Below are positions 51,222-58,708 of a stretch of 64,000 nucleotides of DNA, piece after piece. The stretch is from contig CAZBTJ010000006.1 of the NCBI GenBank assembly GCA_964494325.1, forward strand, positions 7,288-71,287. The letters run 5' to 3'. The translations under genes were made by a program, and so were the position numbers. Within the stretch, counting starts at the first letter, position 1. Each line of letters begins with the position of its first letter. A model generated the notes under the pieces. That model ran no database searches. It worked only from the letters and a program-made list of their open reading frames with translations, and was not told the origin of the DNA. The stretch is from JAIPFM01 sp964494325 (GTDB lineage Bacteria; Planctomycetota; Phycisphaerae; Sedimentisphaerales; Anaerobacaceae).

Positions 51222-51271
51222 ATGTGCATTTGAAGGCTTAGGTCCGAAAAAAAAACAGCAGAGGCAAAAAC

Positions 51272-52867
51272 ATGAATGACTACAAACAGATCATCAGAAA
51301 CGCCCAACCCGGGCAAATCATACCGATCGTCAAGCAGATCGACATTGACGACCCTATGGATTTCTTTGCTCGCATCAGTGACTACGGGCGTTTAGAGAAT
51401 AGTTGCCTGTTGGAATCCAAAGAATATCTAGCAGGTGATTCGGCACTGAGCTTTGGGACCACAAAACCGGCCCTATACCTCACAGGCCAAAGCAACGACT
51501 TCACCATAAAAGCATTAAGCCCCACGGGCAAACGAATGATTGCCTATTTGGTCTCGGACAAAAATCGATTTTCATTCTGTGAGACTCTGGATGTCACAGA
51601 AGATGCCATTATTGGCAAAATCAAACGAAACGATGGGATTGTGGATGAACAAACACGTCTCAATAGCACCAACCAAATGGATGTACTCAGAGCGGTGGCC
51701 TTTTCCTTCGAACTCGCGTCAAAACCATTTCGAGTCACATGCGGCCTATTGGGCGCAATGAGCTACGACTTTATTGATCAATTTGAAACGCTCCCGCAAA
51801 ATGAACAAGACCTCCTGGGTAACCCGGACTATGAACTCTATTTTGCAGACAATATTTTTCTCATGGACCACACCAACGAGCAGGGGTATGTGGTTGTCAA
51901 CTGCATAATAACGGACGATAACCACGACCAAGCGATCCAAGAAGCTCAGTCCTGCTTTGATTATTACTCAAACATGGCCAGATTCGAGGCACCCACCCCA
52001 GAGCCTTATACGGGGCCCCTACCCAAATCTTCCACAGACACAGATCAGGCCAACTTCGAAACCATGGTCAAGACCGCCAAAGAACACATCATTGCGGGCG
52101 ACATCTTCCAGGTTGTACTCAGTCGTACAAAATTAGAGCCTTGTCCTGATGAACCCTTAAATGTCTACAAACGACTCAGGGAACTCAACCCATCACCCTA
52201 TATGTTCTATATAAAAACACCAAACACTGCCCTGCTTGGTTCCAGCCCTGAATTGAACCTGCGTGTGAGTGGTACTGAAAAGCGAACCGTAGAAATTCGA
52301 CCCATTGCAGGCACGAAGCCCAGAGGCAAGATCGACAATAAAATCGATTGGGACACAGATTTCAGATACGAAGCCGAACTAAAAATTGACCGCAAAGAAC
52401 TGGCCGAACACATGATGCTCGTGGATCTAGCCAGAAATGATATTGCCAGGGTGTCCGCACCAGGAAGCCGCGTAGTCACGGAATTATTGACCGTCGAAAA
52501 GTACGAATCGGTACAGCATCTTGTGAGCAATGTTAAGGGGACCCTGGATGAGACCCTGGATGCTTTAAGTGCCTATCTGGCCACCATGAACATGGGCACG
52601 CTTAGCGGCGCCCCAAAAATTGAGGCCATGAAAATCATTCGCCAACTGGAAAAAAACAAACGAGGCTACTATGGCGGCGCTGTCATGTATCTCACTGTAG
52701 ATGGTGAATTTGATAGCTGCATCACCATCCGAAGCCTCCAGGTTAAGGATCGCACCGCTTACATCCGCGTGGGTGCGGGCATTGTCCACGACAGTGTCCC
52801 CAAAACAGAATTTGAGGAAACAGATCACAAATCTGGGTCTTGCATGCGTGCTATGCGTGAGCAATAA
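51272..52867 (+). CDS. trpE: Anthranilate synthase component I
   Basis: A 531-residue protein that makes anthranilate from chorismate with TrpG. The N-terminal domain carries LLESKEY (feedback Trp-binding LLES motif; here LENSCLLESKEYLAG at about 44-58). The chorismate-binding domain shows IVAGDIFQVVLSRT, PSPYMFYIKTPNTALLGSSPELNLRV, RPIAGTKPRGK and the end GAGIVHDSVPKTEFEETDHK. Full length. AGAGG lies ahead of the ATG. First structural gene of trpEGDFBA, controlled by the attenuator upstream. Confidence 0.96.
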   Translation: MNDYKQIIRNAQPGQIIPIVKQIDIDDPMDFFARISDYGRLENSCLLESKEYLAGDSALSFGTTKPALYLTGQSNDFTIKALSPTGKRMIAYLVSDKNRFSFCETLDVTEDAIIGKIKRNDGIVDEQTRLNSTNQMDVLRAVAFSFELASKPFRVTCGLLGAMSYDFIDQFETLPQNEQDLLGNPDYELYFADNIFLMDHTNEQGYVVVNCIITDDNHDQAIQEAQSCFDYYSNMARFEAPTPEPYTGPLPKSSTDTDQANFETMVKTAKEHIIAGDIFQVVLSRTKLEPCPDEPLNVYKRLRELNPSPYMFYIKTPNTALLGSSPELNLRVSGTEKRTVEIRPIAGTKPRGKIDNKIDWDTDFRYEAELKIDRKELAEHMMLVDLARNDIARVSAPGSRVVTELLTVEKYESVQHLVSNVKGTLDETLDALSAYLATMNMGTLSGAPKIEAMKIIRQLEKNKRGYYGGAVMYLTVDGEFDSCITIRSLQVKDRTAYIRVGAGIVHDSVPKTEFEETDHKSGSCMRAMREQ

Positions 52868-52885
52868 GTCAGAAAGGCAAAAACT

Positions 52886-53512
52886 ATGGGAGCGCAAAGA
52901 AAAATTCTATTCATTGATAATTTCGATTCATTCACCTACAATCTGGTGGATGACTTCTGCAAACGTAAATGCGATGCCAAGGTGTATCGCGCGGACACAG
53001 CCCTTGACTCGCTCAAGACCATTGCAGCAGAGTACGATCCAGATCTATTGGTTATCTCGCCAGGGCCAGGTACACCCCAGACCGCAGGTGTCACTTTGTC
53101 AGCTATTGGCTATTTCAAAGACAAACTCCCCATTTTTGGGGTGTGTTTGGGACATCAAAGCATTGTGGAATACTTTGGCGGCACAGTGGGCCATGCACCA
53201 GAGCCCATGCATGGCAAGCCATCACGTTTGAATCATCAGAGCCAGAGCGTATTTGCAGGCATTGAAAATCCTCTTCAAGCCGGACGTTACCACAGTCTGG
53301 TGGCCACCCACGTACCAGACTGCCTGACAATCACGGCCGAATTTGAAGGCATTGTCATGGGGGTACAACACAAACACTTGCCCATTCACGGCGTTCAGTT
53401 TCATCCCGAGAGTATCTTGACACCGGCTGGCGGCAAGATCATTGAAAACATATTATCCATTGCAGAACAGGCCAAAAAGATGACACACTCCCAGCAACGT
53501 CACGAGCATTGA
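52886..53512 (+). CDS. trpG: Anthranilate synthase component II (glutamine amidotransferase)
   Basis: A 208-residue class I amidotransferase that supplies ammonia to TrpE. It has the IDNFDSFTYNLVD opening, SPGPGTP, nucleophile Cys87 in GVCLGHQS, and His173/Glu175 in FHPESI. Not fused to TrpD or TrpE. It starts 18 bases after trpE and ends 16 bases before trpD. Confidence 0.96.
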   Translation: MGAQRKILFIDNFDSFTYNLVDDFCKRKCDAKVYRADTALDSLKTIAAEYDPDLLVISPGPGTPQTAGVTLSAIGYFKDKLPIFGVCLGHQSIVEYFGGTVGHAPEPMHGKPSRLNHQSQSVFAGIENPLQAGRYHSLVATHVPDCLTITAEFEGIVMGVQHKHLPIHGVQFHPESILTPAGGKIIENILSIAEQAKKMTHSQQRHEH

Positions 53513-53528
53513 AAAAAGGAAGAACGTT

Positions 53529-54548
53529 ATGGCTACCTCATTTCTCGACTACCTAAATCCCTTGTTCGCCGGCCAGAACCTGACTCAGGCTCAGGCCGGC
53601 GACCTGCTTGACACGGTGTTTTCAGGCAATATTCCTGAAGCCCAGATCACCGCCTTTTTGACAGCGATGCGTATTAAAGGCCCCACGCCCGAAGAAATTG
53701 CAGGACTCGCTGGATCATTGCGAAATCACGCCGTAAAGGTCACACCCCAAAGCAAAAACACTATAGATACCTGTGGCACAGGTGGTGGGTCTATAAAAAC
53801 CTGTAATGTCTCCACCGCTGCCGCGATTGTGGCAGCCGGAGCTGGGGTGCATGTGGCCAAGCACGGAAATCGTGGCATCACCAGTGGTTGCGGCTCTGCG
53901 GATGTGCTGGAAGCTTTGGGTGTCAGAATTGATGCATCCCCAGCGATCATTGCCCAGTGTATCGATCAAGCAGGCGTGGGATTCATGTTTGCGCCCATGT
54001 TTCATCCGGCCATGAAATATGTGCAACCCATTCGAAAGACTTTGGGCTTCAGGACCGTGTTTAACATACTCGGCCCCCTGGCCAATCCTGCGAGGGCCCA
54101 CGCCCAAGTTTTGGGGGTGGCTGATGAATCGCTTATGGAAACCATGATCATAGCCCTCAAGCTACTCGGTTCAAAAAAAGCCATGGTGGTACACAGCAAT
54201 GGCCTGGATGAAATAAGCACACTCGGCCCCACTCGAATCATGACCCTGAAAAACGATCAAGTCAGGGAGCAGATAATATCACCAAAAGCCCTGGGCATAG
54301 CCCTGGGCCAAAAAGAAGATATCAGTGCCACAGACGCGTCCAGCAACGCCAAGGTTTTGCGTGCCATCTTTGAAGGCCAGGACAAAGGCGCCAAATATGA
54401 TATCATCACACTCAATGCTTCAGCGGCCATCTTTATTACAGGCAAGGCTGACACCCTTGACCAGGCACTCATTCTCGCACGTGCCTCTGTGGACGAAGGC
54501 AAGGCCTTACAGGCCTTGAACCAGCTAATTAGTTTGTCCAACCAATAA
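53529..54548 (+). CDS. trpD: Anthranilate phosphoribosyltransferase
   Basis: A 339-residue enzyme that joins PRPP to anthranilate. Conserved blocks: DTCGTGGGSIKTCNVSTAAA (PRPP-binding GTGGD/GTGGG loop), KHGNRGITSGCGSADVLEALG, FMFAPMFHPAMKYVQPIRKTLGFRTVFNILGPLANPA and VVHSNGLDEIS. AAAAGGAAG precedes the ATG. The stop codon lies inside the start of an AACCAAT repeat spacer before trpF. Confidence 0.96.
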   Translation: MATSFLDYLNPLFAGQNLTQAQAGDLLDTVFSGNIPEAQITAFLTAMRIKGPTPEEIAGLAGSLRNHAVKVTPQSKNTIDTCGTGGGSIKTCNVSTAAAIVAAGAGVHVAKHGNRGITSGCGSADVLEALGVRIDASPAIIAQCIDQAGVGFMFAPMFHPAMKYVQPIRKTLGFRTVFNILGPLANPARAHAQVLGVADESLMETMIIALKLLGSKKAMVVHSNGLDEISTLGPTRIMTLKNDQVREQIISPKALGIALGQKEDISATDASSNAKVLRAIFEGQDKGAKYDIITLNASAAIFITGKADTLDQALILARASVDEGKALQALNQLISLSNQ

Positions 54549-54565
54549 CCAACAACCAATAACCA
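54538..54565 (+). repeat. CCAATAA/CAACCAATAA spacer repeat before trpF
   Basis: Overlapping the trpD stop, the sequence repeats ACCAATA and ACCAACA units up to the trpF ribosome site (AGGAATC). Same style as the lemA-htpX and trpB-trpA spacers. Confidence 0.6.
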
Positions 54566-54576
54566 GGAATCATGCC

Positions 54577-55197
54577 ATGATTGTAAAAGTGAAAATATGC
54601 GGTATTACCAATGCAGAAGACGCGAAGGCGGCGGTGGACATGGGTGCGGACATTCTGGGATTCAACTTCTACGACAAAAGCCCCCGCTATGTCACGATGG
54701 AGCAAGCAGCCCATCTGGCGCTTCAGGTCCCAGCCATCGTGTCTCTGGCTGGCGTCTTTGTCAATGCAGAACCAAGCTTCATCCGTGAAGCTGGCAAGAA
54801 GTGTCACCTGGACTGGATTCAACTGCACGGTGATGAATCTCCCCAGTTTTGTGCGGGCTTCATGTCAGACACGCCCAATATCATGAAAGCCGTTCGCATC
54901 CAAACGCGAGAAGACATTGAACGAGCATCACAATATGCCACTGACGCAATCCTGCTGGATGCATTTCGTGAGGATCTTTATGGGGGGACAGGTGAAACCT
55001 TTGACTGGGGTCTGCTCACCTATAGTGGCCAGCGAATCTTCCTGGCAGGCGGCATCACCCCCGACAATGCCAAGGAAGCCGCAGAACAAGGCGTCTATGC
55101 ACTGGACATCTGCAGCGGCATTGAAAGTGAACCAGGGAAAAAATGTCACAAAAAAATGCGAGCCTTATTTGACACAATTCAACATGTCAGGCGATGA
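54577..55197 (+). CDS. trpF: Phosphoribosylanthranilate isomerase
   Basis: A 206-residue TIM-barrel enzyme for the Amadori rearrangement of PRA to CdRP. KICGITNAEDA (catalytic Cys8 region), GFNFYDKSPRYV, FVNAEPSFI, LDWIQLHGDESPQF, LLDAFREDLYGGTGETFDW (catalytic Asp) and FLAGGITPDNAKEA, DICSGIESEPGKK are all present. It directly follows trpD, where trpC would normally be placed; no trpC lies in the operon. Confidence 0.95.
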   Translation: MIVKVKICGITNAEDAKAAVDMGADILGFNFYDKSPRYVTMEQAAHLALQVPAIVSLAGVFVNAEPSFIREAGKKCHLDWIQLHGDESPQFCAGFMSDTPNIMKAVRIQTREDIERASQYATDAILLDAFREDLYGGTGETFDWGLLTYSGQRIFLAGGITPDNAKEAAEQGVYALDICSGIESEPGKKCHKKMRALFDTIQHVRR

Positions 55198-55279
55198 CGA
55201 GCCTGTGAACTGATGGCTAAGGCATAAGACCCGATAGCTGAAAACAAAAAAACAAACACTAAATACTGGTACTATTCTT

Positions 55280-56461
55280 ATGAAACATTCTGGACGATTT
55301 GGCGATTTTGGCGGATTCTATGTACCTGAGGTTTTAATTCCTGTGCTAGAAAAATTGGAAGAAGCCTTTGATCGCTTTAAAGAAGATGAGAAATTCACCT
55401 CTGAACTGGCCATCATGTCACGCGACTACGCGGGACGCCCCACCCCCCTGTATCGGAGCCCAGCTTTGAGCGATACTGTGGGATGTCACGTATATCTTAA
55501 ACGCGAAGACTTGATGCATGGCGGTGCTCACAAGCTCAATAATGGCCTCGGCCAAGGTCTCCTAGCCAAATACATGGGCAAGAAAAAAATCATTGCAGAA
55601 ACAGGCGCAGGACAACACGGTCTGGCCACAGCCACAATCGGCGCCATGATGGGCATGGAAGTTAAGATCTTTATGGGTACCACAGACATTGAACGCCAAA
55701 TGCCCAATGTGCAAAAAATGAAACTTATGGGTGCTGAAGTAATCCCCGTCCAAGGCGCCAGCGGCACGCTGAAAGACGCGATCAATGATGCTCTGCGATA
55801 CTGGACAGCCCATGTGGATGACACCTTCTACCTGTTTGGCACAGCTGCCGGGCCCCACCCCTACCCCGTCATTGTTAAACACTTCCAGAAGATCATTGGT
55901 CAGGAAGCCAGACAACAGTGCTTGGATCAGTCTGGCAGACTGCCCACACTGGTAACCGCTTGCGTGGGGGGTGGCAGCAATGCGATTGGTATCTTTGCGA
56001 ATTTTATTCAAGATGAAACCGTGCGATTGGTGGGCGTGGAAGCTGCCGGGTATGGCCTGGACACGGACAAACACGCGGCCACCTTACAAAAAGGCAGTGT
56101 CGGAGTGTTACACGGTGCCTGCTCCTATGTGCTTCAGGATAAAGATGGTCAAATTACAGAGTCTCATTCCATCAGTGCAGGACTGGACTATCCGGGGATC
56201 GGCCCGGAACACAGTCATCTCAAAGAAACGGGCAGAGCCCAATATGTGGGCGCCACGGACAATGAAGTATTGGAAGCATTTCTATTTCTGACCCAAAAAG
56301 AAGGTATTATTCCAGCCTTTGAAAGTGCCCATGCCGTGGCATGGATGCTTACACAAGCCGGACAGTTCAAGCCCGATGACGTCGTCGTCCTCAACCTCAG
56401 TGGACGCGGTGACAAAGATGTGGACTCTTTCATTCAATATCGACCTGACAGCGTGCTGTAA
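55280..56461 (+). CDS. trpB: Tryptophan synthase beta subunit
   Basis: A 393-residue PLP enzyme that condenses indole with serine. The N-terminus GRFGDFGGFYVPEVLIPVL and the PLP lysine Lys85 in GGAHKLNNG are typical; ETGAGQHGLATAT and the phosphate loop VGGGSNAIG follow. Classical TrpB1 type. No ribosome site is evident upstream of the ATG (82-base A-rich gap after trpF). Confidence 0.97.
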   Translation: MKHSGRFGDFGGFYVPEVLIPVLEKLEEAFDRFKEDEKFTSELAIMSRDYAGRPTPLYRSPALSDTVGCHVYLKREDLMHGGAHKLNNGLGQGLLAKYMGKKKIIAETGAGQHGLATATIGAMMGMEVKIFMGTTDIERQMPNVQKMKLMGAEVIPVQGASGTLKDAINDALRYWTAHVDDTFYLFGTAAGPHPYPVIVKHFQKIIGQEARQQCLDQSGRLPTLVTACVGGGSNAIGIFANFIQDETVRLVGVEAAGYGLDTDKHAATLQKGSVGVLHGACSYVLQDKDGQITESHSISAGLDYPGIGPEHSHLKETGRAQYVGATDNEVLEAFLFLTQKEGIIPAFESAHAVAWMLTQAGQFKPDDVVVLNLSGRGDKDVDSFIQYRPDSVL

Positions 56462-56546
56462 CAGGGATGAGGGATGAAACTTGAAACCTGAGGATTGAAG
56501 GCCGAAACCAACAACCAGAAACCAACAACCAGAAACCAGCATCACC
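56462..56546 (+). repeat. ACCAACAACCAGAA spacer repeat before trpA
   Basis: After a GGGATGA/GGGATGAAACTTGAAA patch, the unit ACCAACAACCAGAA is repeated twice in tandem, plus a partial copy, immediately upstream of the trpA ATG. No ribosome site. Similar spacers occur at 12681-12719 and 54538-54565. Confidence 0.75.
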
Positions 56547-57338
56547 ATGAAAACATATAAAGATATATTCGCAAACAAGAACCAAACCGCCCTGATCCCT
56601 TTTTTCGTTTTGGGCGACCCAGACATGGACACGTCTTTTGACATTATTAAGACAGCCATTGACTCTGGCGCAGATATCCTCGAATTGGGCATTCCATTCA
56701 GCGACCCCATCGCAGATGGCCCTACCATCCAAAAGGCGGATATTCGGGCCTTAAATCAGGGCATGAACTGCCACAAGGCCTTTGAGCTCATCCGACGTAT
56801 CAAGGCCTATAAGGACATCCCCATTGGTCTGCTCATGTATTACAATTTGATCTGGCATTATGGTGTGGATGCCTTTTATCAGGAGTCTGCTGAGGCTGGC
56901 GTAAACAGCATCCTGATCGCAGATCTGAGTATAGACGATGCCGACGAAATCCTGCCTGTGACCAAACAGGTAGGCATGGACACGGTTTTTATGGTCACGC
57001 CCATTACTGATCCTGACCGAAAACGACGTATTGCAGACAAAACCACAGGATTCGTTTATACAGTCTCCCTGTTGGGTGTCACTGGGACCCAAGATCAAGT
57101 ATCCGGCTCAGTAGAAGGACTGATTCAGGAGATCAAGGCCATGACCGACCTGCCAGTATGTGTCGGATTCGGGATCAGCTCACCAGAACACGCAAAATCC
57201 ATCGCCCAGGCTGGCGCAGACGGCGTTATTATTGGCTCCAAAATTGTAGGTCTGATTGAAGCCCATCTTGACAGCAAAGCAGACATGCTCAAGGCCATTG
57301 GACAGTTCATCCAAAATGTTCGAACTGCACTGGCGTAG
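56547..57338 (+). CDS. trpA: Tryptophan synthase alpha subunit
   Basis: A 263-residue TIM barrel that splits indole-3-glycerol phosphate. The catalytic residues are visible: Glu46 in LELGIPFSDP and Asp57 in IADGPTIQKA; FVYTVSLLGVTG, GFGISSPEHAKSI and GVIIGSKIV follow. It is the last gene of the trp operon; the next gene is 148 bases away with its own upstream sequence. Confidence 0.96.
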   Translation: MKTYKDIFANKNQTALIPFFVLGDPDMDTSFDIIKTAIDSGADILELGIPFSDPIADGPTIQKADIRALNQGMNCHKAFELIRRIKAYKDIPIGLLMYYNLIWHYGVDAFYQESAEAGVNSILIADLSIDDADEILPVTKQVGMDTVFMVTPITDPDRKRRIADKTTGFVYTVSLLGVTGTQDQVSGSVEGLIQEIKAMTDLPVCVGFGISSPEHAKSIAQAGADGVIIGSKIVGLIEAHLDSKADMLKAIGQFIQNVRTALA

Positions 57339-57486
57339 AACTCAGAATCTACAGACCTCGGACTGTGGGCTCAAAAACTGATATCCGAACATTTTTTCAA
57401 GGACTCAGTACATACTGGTATGGCAAACGCCGATATAATAGACAGAATCTTTACAAAAAACGATATTCAGCCAGGAGAAATGAAGC

Positions 57487-58413
57487 ATGTCTCATAAAAT
57501 AGCTCGATACATACTGATGGCAGCCATCTTGATCACCCAAACAGCCTGGAGCCAAAGCCGGCCCAGAACGTTTCAGGATCGTAACACTCAACTTCGAGGC
57601 CGCGAAATGCCTCAGCGTAATGCCCAAATGAACATGACAAGGCAGATGGCAGAAACTGAAGCCCAAATTAGAAAACTCAAGGCTGAGCAGCACAAACTTA
57701 TCGCCAATCTCAGAACCATCCAGACGCTGGCCACGGAAGAAAAGGCACAAAAAACACTGAACAAAGTCAATGAGATCCTCAGAACACGAAATGCTGAACA
57801 TCACGCCCAACTATCAAAACTAAATCAGAGACTCCAAAGGGCCAAAACTATCGTCGCAAATTATGCAAAGCGAAATCAGGCCCAAAACCGTATCAATACC
57901 GTGGCTCCGGCCTTTTCAGCCACGACCATAAGCGGAGACAAAGTCAACTCCAATCAATACAAGGGTAAAGTCATTGTGCTAGAATGGCTTAACCCTGAAT
58001 GCCAATTCACCCAATATGGCTACCAACGTGGTAAAGTGACAAACCTTGCCAAACAATATGCCAAAAACAAGGACGTAGTCTGGTTGGGAGTGAGTAGCAC
58101 AAAACTGAAAAAACCGTCTGCCCTGTCAGCTTTCATTAAACAATTTAAGATTCAACACCCCGTCATTAATGACGCCTCTGGCCAGATGGCCAGACTCTAT
58201 TACGCCCAATCTACACCCCATTTTGTCGTGGTGGGAAAAAAAGGTAAAATCGCCTACAGCGGCGCATTTGACAACAACCTCCCCAGGCCAAAAGATGGCA
58301 AGATCACAGGGTATGTAGCCAATGCTCTGAAGGAACTTCTGGAAGGAAAACCAGTCACCATACCGACCATAGCCCCAGCAGGCACACCCATTAATGCAGG
58401 AAGACGGCGGTAA
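57487..58413 (+). CDS. Secreted redoxin (AhpC/TSA-type) with coiled coil
   Basis: A 308-residue protein with signal peptide about 1-22. Residues about 40-130 form a charged, Gln/Arg-rich coiled coil. Residues about 138-285 are a thioredoxin-fold redoxin (APAFSATTISGDKVNSNQYKGKVIVLEWLNPECQFTQ). It has a single Cys in NPECQF, where related peroxiredoxin-like proteins have CPF/CPY; the resolving Cys is absent, so activity may be 1-Cys or absent. Ends in a Pro-rich/Arg tail. Likely a periplasmic redox protein, in an independent unit after the trp operon. CAGGAG precedes the ATG. Confidence 0.82.
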   Translation: MSHKIARYILMAAILITQTAWSQSRPRTFQDRNTQLRGREMPQRNAQMNMTRQMAETEAQIRKLKAEQHKLIANLRTIQTLATEEKAQKTLNKVNEILRTRNAEHHAQLSKLNQRLQRAKTIVANYAKRNQAQNRINTVAPAFSATTISGDKVNSNQYKGKVIVLEWLNPECQFTQYGYQRGKVTNLAKQYAKNKDVVWLGVSSTKLKKPSALSAFIKQFKIQHPVINDASGQMARLYYAQSTPHFVVVGKKGKIAYSGAFDNNLPRPKDGKITGYVANALKELLEGKPVTIPTIAPAGTPINAGRRR

Positions 58414-58584
58414 ACAATAAGAGGCCATATTTGCAGACAACTGTGTACTGTTTCTGAATTCCAACGGCACGATCGGTCCTGATAACAAACCGTTCTGAGT
58501 CCGTCTTGGAATCCGGGATCAATGCCTGTTCCTAGAAAAATCACCCCGATTTGTATAACTGCCAATGGCATGGGGGTTGTTCTC

Positions 58585-58613
58585 TTGATCCACATTGCTC
58601 GGGGGGGTATAAT
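58585..58613 (+). promoter_or_regulatory. Predicted promoter of the HZS-alpha-like gene
   Basis: TTGATC (58585-58590), a 17-base spacer ending in seven G residues, and a perfect TATAAT (58608-58613). The ATG is about 95 bases downstream. Confidence 0.6.
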
Positions 58614-58708
58614 TCGTTCCATTGAGTGTAATTCCTAATCAATAAACAGCAAGAAACCGGTCTAAATCGTGCGATTTACCAGTAACTGGTTCACGGAGAA
58701 ACTTGATT

